Of a stretch of DNA of 7,172 nt, positions 1-5,743 are shown piece by piece. The stretch lies in assembly GCA_016177145.1 (NCBI GenBank), contig JACOVV010000103.1, positions 1-7,172 on the forward strand, read 5' to 3'. How positions within the stretch are numbered: position 1 is the stretch's first letter; each line of letters opens with the position of its first letter. The DNA comes from Candidatus Omnitrophota bacterium (GTDB lineage Bacteria > Omnitrophota > Gorgyraeia > JACOVV01). Below the pieces are notes generated by a model, which made no database searches, was not told where the DNA came from, and saw only the letters and a list, made by a program, of their open reading frames with translations. A program made the position numbers and the translations under genes.

Positions 1-595
1 CCAGGTCAAGCCGGAAATCGGCCTTACTTTCGCCACAGGATTGCGCGCTTTCTTAAGACAGGACCCTGACATTATCATGGTCGGTGAGGTCAGGGACCTT
101 GAGACGGCGCAGATCTGCATCCGCGCCGCCCTCACGGGCCATTTGATTTTAAGTACTCTGCACACAAACGATTGCGTCGGCTCCATTCCCCGGTTAATTG
201 ACATGGGGGCTGAACCCTATCTGGTCATGGCTTCTTTGAATCTTCTGATCTCTCAACGGCTTGTCCGCAGGCTGTGCCAGCATTGTAAAGAGCCGTACGA
301 ACCGGAAAAAGATATCTTGTTCAAGTACGGTATTCACACGGAGCTCCTTTACAAAGCGAAAGGGTGCGATAAATGCAGTTTTATCGGGTATAAAGGAAGA
401 TTGGCTGTTTTTGAATTTTTGGCGATTACGGAAAATATCCGGCAGATGGTTTTAAAATCCGCTTCCGCCAGTGAGATAAAGCAGGCCGCCCATAAAGAAG
501 GAATGGTTTCTCTGAGAGACGCGGGAATGAAGAAAGTACAGGAAGGACTAACAACCATTGAAGAAGTTTTGCAGGCAACAATAGAGGAGCAGTAA
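1..595 (+). CDS. pilB: PilB/GspE-type pilus assembly ATPase, C-terminal part (5' end outside window)
   Basis: This is the hexameric cytoplasmic ATPase that powers pilin polymerisation at the inner membrane. The open frame is read from base 2 with no start, and about 197 C-terminal residues are visible. The N-terminal MshEN-type region and Walker A must lie upstream. Visible here are the '[17 protein letters not shown]' segment leading into Walker B with '[13 protein letters not shown]' (catalytic-type Glu), and the His box '[13 protein letters not shown]'. A CxxC...CxxC zinc-binding pair follows, with Cys codons at 275, 284, 365 and 374. The four cysteines are typical of PilB/GspE and absent from PilT, which separates it from the second ATPase gene at 2728. 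A TTG at 41 is only an internal codon. It ends TAA and is followed 3 bases later by pilC, so the two are co-transcribed. T2SS GspE is the alternative name; the PilT nearby favours PilB. Confidence 0.95.
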   Translation, partial: QVKPEIGLTFATGLRAFLRQDPDIIMVGEVRDLETAQICIRAALTGHLILSTLHTNDCVGSIPRLIDMGAEPYLVMASLNLLISQRLVRRLCQHCKEPYEPEKDILFKYGIHTELLYKAKGCDKCSFIGYKGRLAVFEFLAITENIRQMVLKSASASEIKQAAHKEGMVSLRDAGMKKVQEGLTTIEEVLQATIEEQ

Positions 596-598
596 CCG

Positions 599-1855
599 AT
601 GGAAGCTTTCAGCTATACCGCTCGCGGCAAAGACGGAAAGATTCAGAAAGGAGTGATTCAAGCGGACACTAAGGAGGCCGCTTTGGCTTCTCTTATGGCG
701 AGAGGACTCCTGGTGACTTCGCTGGAAGACAATAAAAAAGGGGATAAAGCTTCCGACACCTTATTGCGCGGCGGCGGAGCCGCCGGCTTCAAGAAGAAAA
801 GGCGATTGCACCACGCCATCACCGCTCAGGATATGATGATGTTCAGCCGGCAATTGGCGACGATGCTGGAAGCCGGCGTGACCCTCATCAAAGCGCTCAA
901 CGTTATCCTGGCGCAAGTGGACAGCAAACGCCTGTTAAAAATTCTTAAGGACGTTAAAAAGGAGATTGAATCCGGTAAAACGCTTCAGAACGCCATGTCC
1001 AAGTACCCAAAAGTATTCACTACGTTCTGGCTGAACCTTGTGGAGATCGGCGAGGCGAGCGGCCATTTGGCTCAGTCGCTCAATGAAATCGCGATATTTC
1101 TTGAGGGAACTCATAAGGTCCGGGAAAAGATCATCTCCGCTCTCATCTATCCGGCGATCTTAGTCACTGTCGCTATCGGGGCTATCCTTATTTTTGTCAC
1201 AAAGATCGTTCCTATTTTCGCGGGTATTTTAACATCCTTCCAGATCGAACTGCCCGCTTTGACCAAAGGGGTCATCTGGTTCAGCCAGTTCCTCAATCAG
1301 ACGTTGTTTTACGTTTTTGCTGTTTTGCTGGCTTCGTTTGCGCTCCTGACGAAAGCGATACAGACACCCAAAGGAAAGTTCCTCTTTGACCGGTTCGTTT
1401 TGAAAATCCCCATCGTCGGCGATTTTTTGGAGCTGGTCTATTGCGAAAGAATGGCCAGCAGTCTGGGGACATTGCTTCAGAGCGGCGTTTCAATCCTTCA
1501 CGCCTTGGATATCGCCGAAAAAACCATGGGAAACAGTATCTATCAAATCGCGTTACAACAGGTCAAAGAACAGGTCCGCCAGGGAAAATCTTTCTCTATT
1601 CCCCTGGAAAGGAGCGGTTTGTTCCCGCCGGTGCTGGTGCAGATGGTTTCTGTCGGTGAAGAAGTCGGTGAATTGGACAAAATGCTCCTTCGATTTTCCA
1701 CCTACTACAAGGAAAAGATGGAGATGACCATCTCGCGTCTGACTTCTTTGATTGAGCCGGCCATTTTGATTATAATGGGGGGAGTCATTTCCATCCTGGT
1801 CATTTCCATGTTTCTCCCTATTTTCAAGCTGACCCAGATCGGGTCGGGAGGATAG
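599..1855 (+). CDS. pilC: PilC/GspF-type inner-membrane platform protein
   Basis: This 418-residue polytopic protein is of normal family length. It forms the platform on which PilB and PilT act. It has the usual N-terminal extension starting 'MEAFSYTARGKDGK' (residues 1-60), a basic linker (64-71), and two repeated T2SSF domains at about 78-205 and 283-408. Typical motifs are 'MFSRQLATMLEAGV' (81-94), 'LVEIGEASGHL' (148-158), 'LLQSGVSILHAL' (292-303) and 'VSVGEEVGELDKML' (350-363). Hydrophobic segments lie at about 183-205, 231-250 and 384-409, the last two flanking the second domain. The ATG start has GAGGAG at 584-589, 9 bases upstream. The gene begins 3 bases after pilB and ends 1 base before the next gene, so it sits in one operon with them. 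Confidence 0.96.
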   Translation: MEAFSYTARGKDGKIQKGVIQADTKEAALASLMARGLLVTSLEDNKKGDKASDTLLRGGGAAGFKKKRRLHHAITAQDMMMFSRQLATMLEAGVTLIKALNVILAQVDSKRLLKILKDVKKEIESGKTLQNAMSKYPKVFTTFWLNLVEIGEASGHLAQSLNEIAIFLEGTHKVREKIISALIYPAILVTVAIGAILIFVTKIVPIFAGILTSFQIELPALTKGVIWFSQFLNQTLFYVFAVLLASFALLTKAIQTPKGKFLFDRFVLKIPIVGDFLELVYCERMASSLGTLLQSGVSILHALDIAEKTMGNSIYQIALQQVKEQVRQGKSFSIPLERSGLFPPVLVQMVSVGEEVGELDKMLLRFSTYYKEKMEMTISRLTSLIEPAILIIMGGVISILVISMFLPIFKLTQIGSGG

Positions 1856-1856
1856 C

Positions 1857-2279
1857 GTGGCTGATCCCGCGGACGAAAGGAGATCCTACACCCTGGTGGA
1901 AGTGATGGTGGTCATCGTCATGTTGAGCGTTGTCGCGGGGATCGCGATTCCCTTCTATACCCAGGTTGTTGACAACTCGAAAGCGAAGACGGCCCAAAAT
2001 ACCCTGATCCTGATCCGGCACGCGAAACTAACCTATGAGAGGGAGAGTAATTTTGATCTTCCAATTGAAGAGGCGCAATACAACGATAACGAACTCTGGG
2101 GGATACTCAAACTAGACAATCCCAACACAATTCATGCCGATTCTGGATATAGGTTTTATGCCACGGAAAGCGGCGCTCCCGAAGTGGTCGGTGTCGCTCA
2201 CAGGACAAAAGACGACTTGAAATATCGTATTAGAAAATCTGGAGAAATGACAGGTGCGGGGCTTCCTCCGATTAATTAA
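1857..2279 (+). CDS. Pilin-like protein with class III signal peptide, Ser at -1
   Basis: This is a 140-residue predicted prepilin. The GTG start has GGGAGG at 1846-1851, 5 bases upstream, and lies 1 base after the pilC stop. The only later in-frame starts are inside the hydrophobic segment. The leader is 10 residues, MADPADERRS, followed by the mature start 'YTLVEVMVVIV', with Glu at +5 and Pro at +22 ('GIAIPFY'). The residue before the predicted cleavage site is Ser (TCC, 1884-1886) instead of the near-invariant Gly, and the leader carries three acidic residues. The rest has the stalk 'KTAQNTLILIRHAKLTYE' and a short globular part with 'YRFYATESG' and 'VGVAHRTKDDLKYRI', which matches the layout of the other pilins in the window. 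No cysteines are present. It is most likely a minor pilin or pseudopilin; its individual role is unknown. Confidence 0.87.
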   Translation: MADPADERRSYTLVEVMVVIVMLSVVAGIAIPFYTQVVDNSKAKTAQNTLILIRHAKLTYERESNFDLPIEEAQYNDNELWGILKLDNPNTIHADSGYRFYATESGAPEVVGVAHRTKDDLKYRIRKSGEMTGAGLPPIN

Positions 2280-2700
2280 AAGAAAAGAAGGCTATTCGTT
2301 AATAGAAATACTGATCACAGTGGCTATTGTGGGGCTTATTATTAGTTTAGGGATGCCTTCCTATAAGAAGTCGGTTGAAATGTCGAGGGCGCGGTTCGCC
2401 TGGCAGACGTTAAAATCGATCCGCAACGGGGAGAGAGGATATCGATTAGAGCGGGGAAATTACCTGGATATTGCTGAGGGGGCTCCGGATGCAACATGGA
2501 ATTTAATCCAGATGGAAAATCCGGACTACCAGCGGACAAAAATGGGGTATAAATTTTCAGTGGAGAGCGAGGGAGCGGCTTTTTCAGGGAGGGCGACGCG
2601 AGTGAATTCAGCCGGTCAGGGGTTAGGGGCTTATACCATAGACGAAGCGGGCCAGATTCAGAAAGAGAGCGGAGCGGATCTGCCGGAGGTGGCATATTAG
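2254..2700 (+). CDS. Pilin-like protein (type IV prepilin)
   Basis: This is a 148-residue predicted prepilin that overlaps the preceding gene by 26 bases in another frame. The GTG start at 2254 has GGAG at 2241-2244, 9 bases upstream. It is the only in-frame start codon of the usual kinds that leaves a leader. The leader is 13 residues, MRGFLRLIKRKEG, strongly basic. Cleavage after Gly gives 'YSLIEILITVAIVG', with Glu at +5 and Pro at +22. The stalk continues as 'AWQTLKSIRNGERGYRLE'. The globular part holds 'YKFSVESEG', 'GRATRVNS' and a final 'YTIDEAGQI', a strand order shared with the pilins at 5331 and 5744. No cysteines are present. The large overlap suggests translational coupling to the gene at 1857, so the two may be made in fixed ratio. 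The next gene, pilT, follows after 27 bases. Confidence 0.92.
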   Translation: MRGFLRLIKRKEGYSLIEILITVAIVGLIISLGMPSYKKSVEMSRARFAWQTLKSIRNGERGYRLERGNYLDIAEGAPDATWNLIQMENPDYQRTKMGYKFSVESEGAAFSGRATRVNSAGQGLGAYTIDEAGQIQKESGADLPEVAY

Positions 2701-2727
2701 TATTAAAAAGAAGGCGGGGAATTAAAA

Positions 2728-3777
2728 ATGCCGGTGTTGGAAGAGCTGCTCAGGAAAATGGTGGAGGAAAAGGCCTCGGATCTGCATCTGAACGCGGGGT
2801 TTCCGCCTCAAATCCGCGTCCAGGGAAAGCTGAAGCTGATCGACATCCACCCCCTGGCTCCGGTACAGGTCCAGAGACTGGTCTACGCGGTTTTGTCCCA
2901 GGAACAGACTGCCAGAATTGAAAGAGAGAAGGAGTTAGACACCTCTTTCGGCATTAAGGAACTGGGGCGTTTTCGGATAAATCTCTACTGGCAGAGAGGA
3001 AGCCTTGGCGCCGCGATCCGATATATTCCTTTCGTGATTCCTTCTTGTGAAGAATTGGGAATTCCGGCCACGGTGATGGATCTGGCGATGCAAAGAAATG
3101 GGCTGCTGATCATTTCAGGAGCAGTCAGCACGGGAAAATCAACTACCCTGGCGGCTCTGATCCAGCGGATCGCGACGACGCGCCCGATGAAAATCGTGAC
3201 CATTGAAGACCCCATCGAATATCTGCACCGCCATCAGAGCGCCACGATTATCCAGCGTGAGGTCGGAGTGGATACCTTGTCGCACCACTTGGCCATGCGG
3301 TCTCTTTTCCGGCAGGACCCCGATGTCATGATGATCGGTGAGATGCGGGACCTGGAAACCGTCCATACCGCGTTAACGTTGGCGCAGACGGGACAATTAG
3401 TCCTGGCGACTCTTCATAACACCGACGCGGTGCAGGCGATCAGCCGGATCGTGGACGTTTTTCCGGCGGAGCAGCACGATCAAATCCGGCTTCAGCTTTC
3501 ACTGGCATTAATCGGGGTAGTGGTGCAGCAGCTTGTCCCGAGCGCAGACGGCAAAGGGCGGGTGCTGGCGTTGGAAATCCTTAAGAACACCTCTCCGGTG
3601 CAGAACTTGATCCGGAAAAACGAAATCCATCAGATCCAGTCGGTGAGGCAGACTGGAGGCGACCAGGGGATGTGCACGATGGACAAATCGCTGAGGCGTT
3701 TGTGGGAACAAAAAACGATCAGCTTTGAGGAATACCAGAAGCGGTCTCCCGAGGTAAAGAAGGGGCAAGGAGTATGA
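2728..3777 (+). CDS. pilT: PilT-type pilus retraction ATPase
   Basis: This 349-residue protein is of normal PilT length. It is a cytoplasmic hexameric ATPase that depolymerises pili through PilC. The N-terminal domain begins with the family signature 'LRKMVEEKASDLHLNAG'. Walker A is GAVSTGKS at 131-138, which fits GxxxxGKS but differs from the usual GPTGSGKS at all four variable positions. The Asp box is 'TIEDPIEY' (158-165), Walker B is 'DPDVMMIGEMRD' (197-208, Glu205), and the His box is 'ATLHNTDA' (227-234, His230). The C-terminal region has 'VQNLIRKNEIHQI' (291-303) and 'QTGGDQGMCTMDKSL' (308-322), the PilT counterparts of the AIRNLIRE region and the 'MQTG...GM.TMD' motif. It lacks the CxxC pair of PilB. 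A GGGGA at 2716-2720 precedes the ATG. PilU is a possible alternative, as is a PilT-family paralogue. Confidence 0.95.
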   Translation: MPVLEELLRKMVEEKASDLHLNAGFPPQIRVQGKLKLIDIHPLAPVQVQRLVYAVLSQEQTARIEREKELDTSFGIKELGRFRINLYWQRGSLGAAIRYIPFVIPSCEELGIPATVMDLAMQRNGLLIISGAVSTGKSTTLAALIQRIATTRPMKIVTIEDPIEYLHRHQSATIIQREVGVDTLSHHLAMRSLFRQDPDVMMIGEMRDLETVHTALTLAQTGQLVLATLHNTDAVQAISRIVDVFPAEQHDQIRLQLSLALIGVVVQQLVPSADGKGRVLALEILKNTSPVQNLIRKNEIHQIQSVRQTGGDQGMCTMDKSLRRLWEQKTISFEEYQKRSPEVKKGQGV

Positions 3778-4223
3778 TGAAAAAGGATCGGCGCGGCATG
3801 ACATTATTGGAGGTAGTGATCGCTTCTGTCCTGTTGAGTTGGTTGATCGCGGGGATGTTCGCCATTTATAATGGAACTCAAAAAATCATGGCGCGGACGA
3901 ACCGAATCCAGTACGCGGCGCTGCTTGGCCGAGAGCGGCTGGAGCAAATGGCAGGGTACGGTTTTGACGGCCACACCAATTACCCGACTTCCGATGCAGG
4001 AGCCGTTTTTGATCCCAACAGCACTTCGGTTCAACATATCATAACCGAACAGGGGAGCGTTCTCTCGGCCAGTTTGGGGAGTGACGCGAATGATTTTATC
4101 CGAAGGCATTTAGAGAGGCGCGAGACGACGATCACCAATCACAATGATTGGACCGGCAGCGGGGTGGATTACCGCCAGATCGAAGTCAGAGTCGTCTGGG
4201 ACGAAGAGGTCCAAAGGATGTGA
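3774..4223 (+). CDS. Minor prepilin, PilV/GspI-like
   Basis: This 149-residue prepilin starts at ATG 3774, which overlaps the pilT stop as ATGA. A second ATG directly follows at 3777 and either could be used. AAGGAG lies just upstream, at 3767-3772. The leader MMKKDRRG is cleaved before 'MTLLEVVIASVLLSWLIAG', giving Met at +1 and Glu at +5. It lacks the Pro22 seen in the major pilin type. 'MTLLEVVIAS' followed by 'ALLGRERLEQMA' resembles the PilV/GspI group of minor pilins, which take part in the initiating complex at the fibre tip. The C-terminal half is polar and ends with 'YRQIEVRVVWDEEVQRM', like the GspI/PilV ending strand ('...VTVRW'). No cysteines are seen. It overlaps the following minor pilin by one base. 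Class is inferred from the N-terminus and neighbour order; a precise orthologue cannot be named. Confidence 0.9.
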   Translation: MMKKDRRGMTLLEVVIASVLLSWLIAGMFAIYNGTQKIMARTNRIQYAALLGRERLEQMAGYGFDGHTNYPTSDAGAVFDPNSTSVQHIITEQGSVLSASLGSDANDFIRRHLERRETTITNHNDWTGSGVDYRQIEVRVVWDEEVQRM

Positions 4224-4729
4224 TGAGGAAGAATAAAGGATTCACGTTACTGGAATTGATGATCGCTTCGGCGCTGGTACTGATGATCATTGGGGGAGCG
4301 GCGGCGGTTGATTTCGCTAATCAGCAAATGTACGTCGTCACGAACGCCGAGATGGAATTGGTGCAGGAGATTGACGCAGCCGTGACGCATATTAACCAGG
4401 TCGTCAGAGCAGGGGAACAGGTCTCTGTGGACGATGTGACCAACCAGATTTCCGTCACCACGGCGTCAGTGACTTCCCGGCACGTATGGGACAGCGCCTC
4501 TCAACAGTTATGGTATTATCCTACAGGGGCGGGAACCCCTGAAAGGATCGCGAACCGGATCAGCGGTTTTGACATTACTTATCCGGCGGCGGTCAACGGG
4601 AAAGTGAATTATTTTAACATCAAGATTACAGCGAGCGGGAGCTGGGGAAATGTTCTCGACAAGCAGACGATCGTGATCACCACGATTGGAGCGCGTCCGT
4701 TCCAGAAGGTGACGGTTCAGACGGGATAA
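4223..4729 (+). CDS. Minor prepilin, PilW/GspJ-like
   Basis: This is a 168-residue prepilin. The frame stays open upstream to a TTG at 4148, but the sensible start is ATG 4223 (or the adjacent GTG 4220), overlapping the previous stop as TGATG. From there the leader is MRKNKG, the standard length of 6, with cleavage before 'FTLLELMIASALVLMIIGG' and Glu at +5. AAAGG at 4213-4217 is the likely ribosome binding site. The stalk 'MYVVTNAEMELVQEIDAAVTHINQVVRAG' is followed by a beta-rich domain with 'ISVTTASVTSRHVWDSASQQ', 'LWYYPTGAGTPERIANRISG' and 'YFNIKITASG'. The 'LWYY...RIANRISGFDITY' run is typical of PilW/GspJ-like minor pilins that check lines such as '...LAEGVESFQ'. It probably pairs with the PilV-like product just upstream. 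The tRNA gene begins 10 bases after its stop. Confidence 0.9.
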   Translation: MRKNKGFTLLELMIASALVLMIIGGAAAVDFANQQMYVVTNAEMELVQEIDAAVTHINQVVRAGEQVSVDDVTNQISVTTASVTSRHVWDSASQQLWYYPTGAGTPERIANRISGFDITYPAAVNGKVNYFNIKITASGSWGNVLDKQTIVITTIGARPFQKVTVQTG

Positions 4730-4739
4730 GGTTTGACAA

Positions 4740-4815
4740 GGGCCGGTAGTTCAGCTGGGAGAATGCCACATTCGCATTGTGGAGGTCAGCGGTTCGAATC
4801 CGCTCCGGTCCACCA
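4740..4815 (+). tRNA. tRNA-Ala (anticodon CGC)
   Basis: A complete 76-base cloverleaf can be folded by eye. The acceptor stem GGGCCGG (4740-4746) pairs with CCGGTCC (4805-4811), including G3:U70, the alanine identity pair. The D stem is GTTC/GAAT with loop AGCTGGGA. The anticodon stem CCACA/TGTGG encloses loop TTCGCAT with anticodon CGC at 4773-4775, which reads GCG. A 5-base variable loop AGGTC and the T arm AGCGG-TTCGAAT-CCGCT follow. The discriminator is A and the CCA end is encoded. The gene sits on the same strand as the pilus genes, 10 bases after one pilin stop and 24 bases before the next start. Reading frames running through it on both strands are artefacts. Confidence 0.97.
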
Positions 4816-4823
4816 AAATATAC

Positions 4824-4829
4824 AGGAGA
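4824..4829 (+). promoter_or_regulatory. Ribosome binding site deciding the GTG start at 4840
   Basis: AGGAGA lies 9 bases after the tRNA CCA end and 10 bases before GTG 4840. It supports a start outside the tRNA. If the tRNA is cut out of a longer transcript, this site would lie close to the new 5' end of the downstream mRNA. Confidence 0.65.
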
Positions 4830-4839
4830 AAGAATCAGG

Positions 4840-5244
4840 GTGAGAAGATCAGGGATGACAATCATGGAGCTGCTCATCTCGCTGATGATCGCGGGGATTA
4901 TCGCTGCCTTGACCGTGGGAGGGTTTTCTAAAGCCGTTGAAAAAACAAGAGGAAGAGAGGCCTGGGCCGGGATTCAACAGCTTCATGCCGCGGAAAAAGC
5001 GTACCACGCTCAATTCGACGAATTCTATCCTGTGAGTGAAGTTTCAGGGCCGCGGACCATCAGTCCGTTAAAAGTTGCGCTGGCCCAAGAAGACTGGATT
5101 TTTAAAGTAGAAACGGCTTCAGTCAATGGAGTGGCAAATCAAAGTTGTCTCATCACCGCGACCCGGACCAGCGGCGCTTACGAAAATCAGACAGTCACGA
5201 TGACGAATGAGGGGACCCAAGGCGGGGACTGGGTTTACCGATAA
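4840..5244 (+). CDS. Prepilin with short leader, following the tRNA
   Basis: This is a 134-residue prepilin. The open frame extends back into the tRNA (ATG 4777), but that part would translate tRNA sequence and must be left out. GTG 4840 gives leader MRRSG (5 residues), cleaved before 'MTIMELLISLMIAGIIAALT', with Met at +1 and Glu at +5. The ATG at 4855 is Met+1 of the mature protein and would leave no leader, which rules it out. Position 22 is Gly, not Pro. After the stalk come 'AWAGIQQLHAAEKAYHAQFD', a middle 'DWIFKVETASVNG', 'LITATRTSGAYENQTVTMTN' and the end 'GGDWVYR'. One Cys (codon 5146-5148) is present, so no internal disulfide is possible. The 'xxATRTSG.Y..QTVTM..EG' pattern resembles the other pilins in this window. 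It is probably a minor pilin; its role is not assignable further. Confidence 0.9.
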   Translation: MRRSGMTIMELLISLMIAGIIAALTVGGFSKAVEKTRGREAWAGIQQLHAAEKAYHAQFDEFYPVSEVSGPRTISPLKVALAQEDWIFKVETASVNGVANQSCLITATRTSGAYENQTVTMTNEGTQGGDWVYR

Positions 5245-5249
5245 AAAAA

Positions 5250-5280
5250 TAGACAAAAAGGAGCAAAAACATGGTATACT
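5250..5280 (+). promoter_or_regulatory. Possible sigma70-type extended -10 promoter for the tandem pilins
   Basis: A -35-like TAGACA (5250-5255; 5 of 6 matches to TTGACA) and a -10 TATACT (5275-5280; 5 of 6 matches to TATAAT) are 19 bases apart. TGG directly before TATACT gives the TGn extended -10 element. Transcription would begin near 5287, leaving a leader of about 44 bases before ATG 5331. It lies in the longest gap near the strongest pilin candidates. Eye-based only; spacing is 2 bases over the optimum. Its -10 overlaps the alternative start at 5271, and the two could not be used on the same transcript. Confidence 0.45.
5257..5263 (+). promoter_or_regulatory. Ribosome binding site of an alternative upstream start (ATG 5271)
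   Basis: AAAGGAG is followed 7 bases later by ATG 5271, in frame with the pilin gene that is annotated from 5331. This is at least as good a site as the G-rich tract before 5331. If used, it would give a 26-residue leader instead of 6. It could act only on transcripts that begin upstream of the possible promoter start near 5287. Confidence 0.5.
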
Positions 5281-5330
5281 TTATGGCAGAGGCAAGCCAA
5301 CGGGGAAAAGAGCGCAAAAAAGGGGGGAGT

Positions 5331-5729
5331 ATGGGTAAAGAACGCGGTTTTACGCTGCTGGAATTACTCATTGTCGTCATCATCTTGGGGGTGTTGGCGG
5401 GACTGGCTATTCCGCAGTATACTAAAACAGTCGAACGGGCCAAACAGAATGAAGCCATTCATTGGCTGGGTGTGGTCCGCGAATCGGAGCTCCGCTACCA
5501 GCAGCAGGAAGGGTTGTTTACCGCTGTTTTAGGCAACTTAGACGTGGACATTCCTCCTACCAGCACCACCGGCCCCAATTATTTTACATACAGTGTTCCT
5601 ACAGCTACGGCTGCTAATTTCACGATCCAAGCGACGCGCACTACATATAAAAAACCACCCGCGCCGACAGTGCCGGATGGGTATACTGTTACCATTACCG
5701 AAGCTGGAGCGATCACGCGCCAATTCTAA
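5331..5729 (+). CDS. Type IV pilin, major-type, tandem paralogue 1
   Basis: This is a 132-residue prepilin from ATG 5331. The leader MGKERG (6 residues, basic) is cleaved before 'FTLLELLIVVIILGVLAGLA', with Phe at +1, Glu at +5 and Pro at +22: the textbook PilA-type N-terminus. The stalk continues 'YTKTVERAKQNEAIHWLG' and 'VVRESELRYQQ'. The head has 'LDVDIPPTSTTGPNYFTY', 'FTIQATRTTYKKP' and a final 'YTVTITEAGAI'. It is closely related to the next gene and to the one at 6805. No Cys occurs, so there is no D-region disulfide loop. An in-frame ATG at 5271 has a better spaced AAAGGAG and would lengthen the leader to 26 residues. I prefer 5331 because it gives the usual leader and follows a possible promoter. 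The polyG stretch AGGGGGGAG immediately before it is its ribosome site. It is a good candidate for the main fibre subunit. Confidence 0.92.
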   Translation: MGKERGFTLLELLIVVIILGVLAGLAIPQYTKTVERAKQNEAIHWLGVVRESELRYQQQEGLFTAVLGNLDVDIPPTSTTGPNYFTYSVPTATAANFTIQATRTTYKKPPAPTVPDGYTVTITEAGAITRQF

Positions 5730-5735
5730 AGGAGG
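5728..5735 (+). promoter_or_regulatory. Strong ribosome binding site before ATG 5744
   Basis: AAAGGAGG, overlapping the end of the preceding stop codon, lies 8 bases before ATG 5744. It is the reason for choosing the longer leader of paralogue 2 over the conventional 7-residue leader from ATG 5771. Confidence 0.7.
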
Positions 5736-5743
5736 GGAGAAGC

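Noticed and set aside
1293..1493. Antisense frames inside pilC, pilT and pilin genes
   Set aside because: They mirror real coding sequence, contain no known motifs, and lack ribosome sites; the + strand genes explain these regions fully.
4148..4222. TTG start for the PilW-like gene, adding 25 residues
   Set aside because: No leader-like sequence in the extension, it overlaps the previous gene by 76 bases, and ATG 4223 gives a standard 6-residue leader.
4733..4738. TTGACA as a -35 box directly before the tRNA
   Set aside because: It lies 2-7 bases before the tRNA 5' end, so transcription would start inside the tRNA. No good -10 is found at 16-18 bases.
4777..4839. N-terminal extension of the prepilin at 4840 back to an ATG in the tRNA
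   Set aside because: 'MWRSAVRIRSGPP' is tRNA sequence in translation. A normal 5-residue leader from GTG 4840 with a ribosome site explains the gene.
4677..4877. Reverse-strand reading frame of 66 residues across the tRNA
   Set aside because: Its middle is the translated antisense of the tRNA ('PERIRTADLHNANVAFSQLNYRP'), a well-known database artefact. It also overlaps two real genes.
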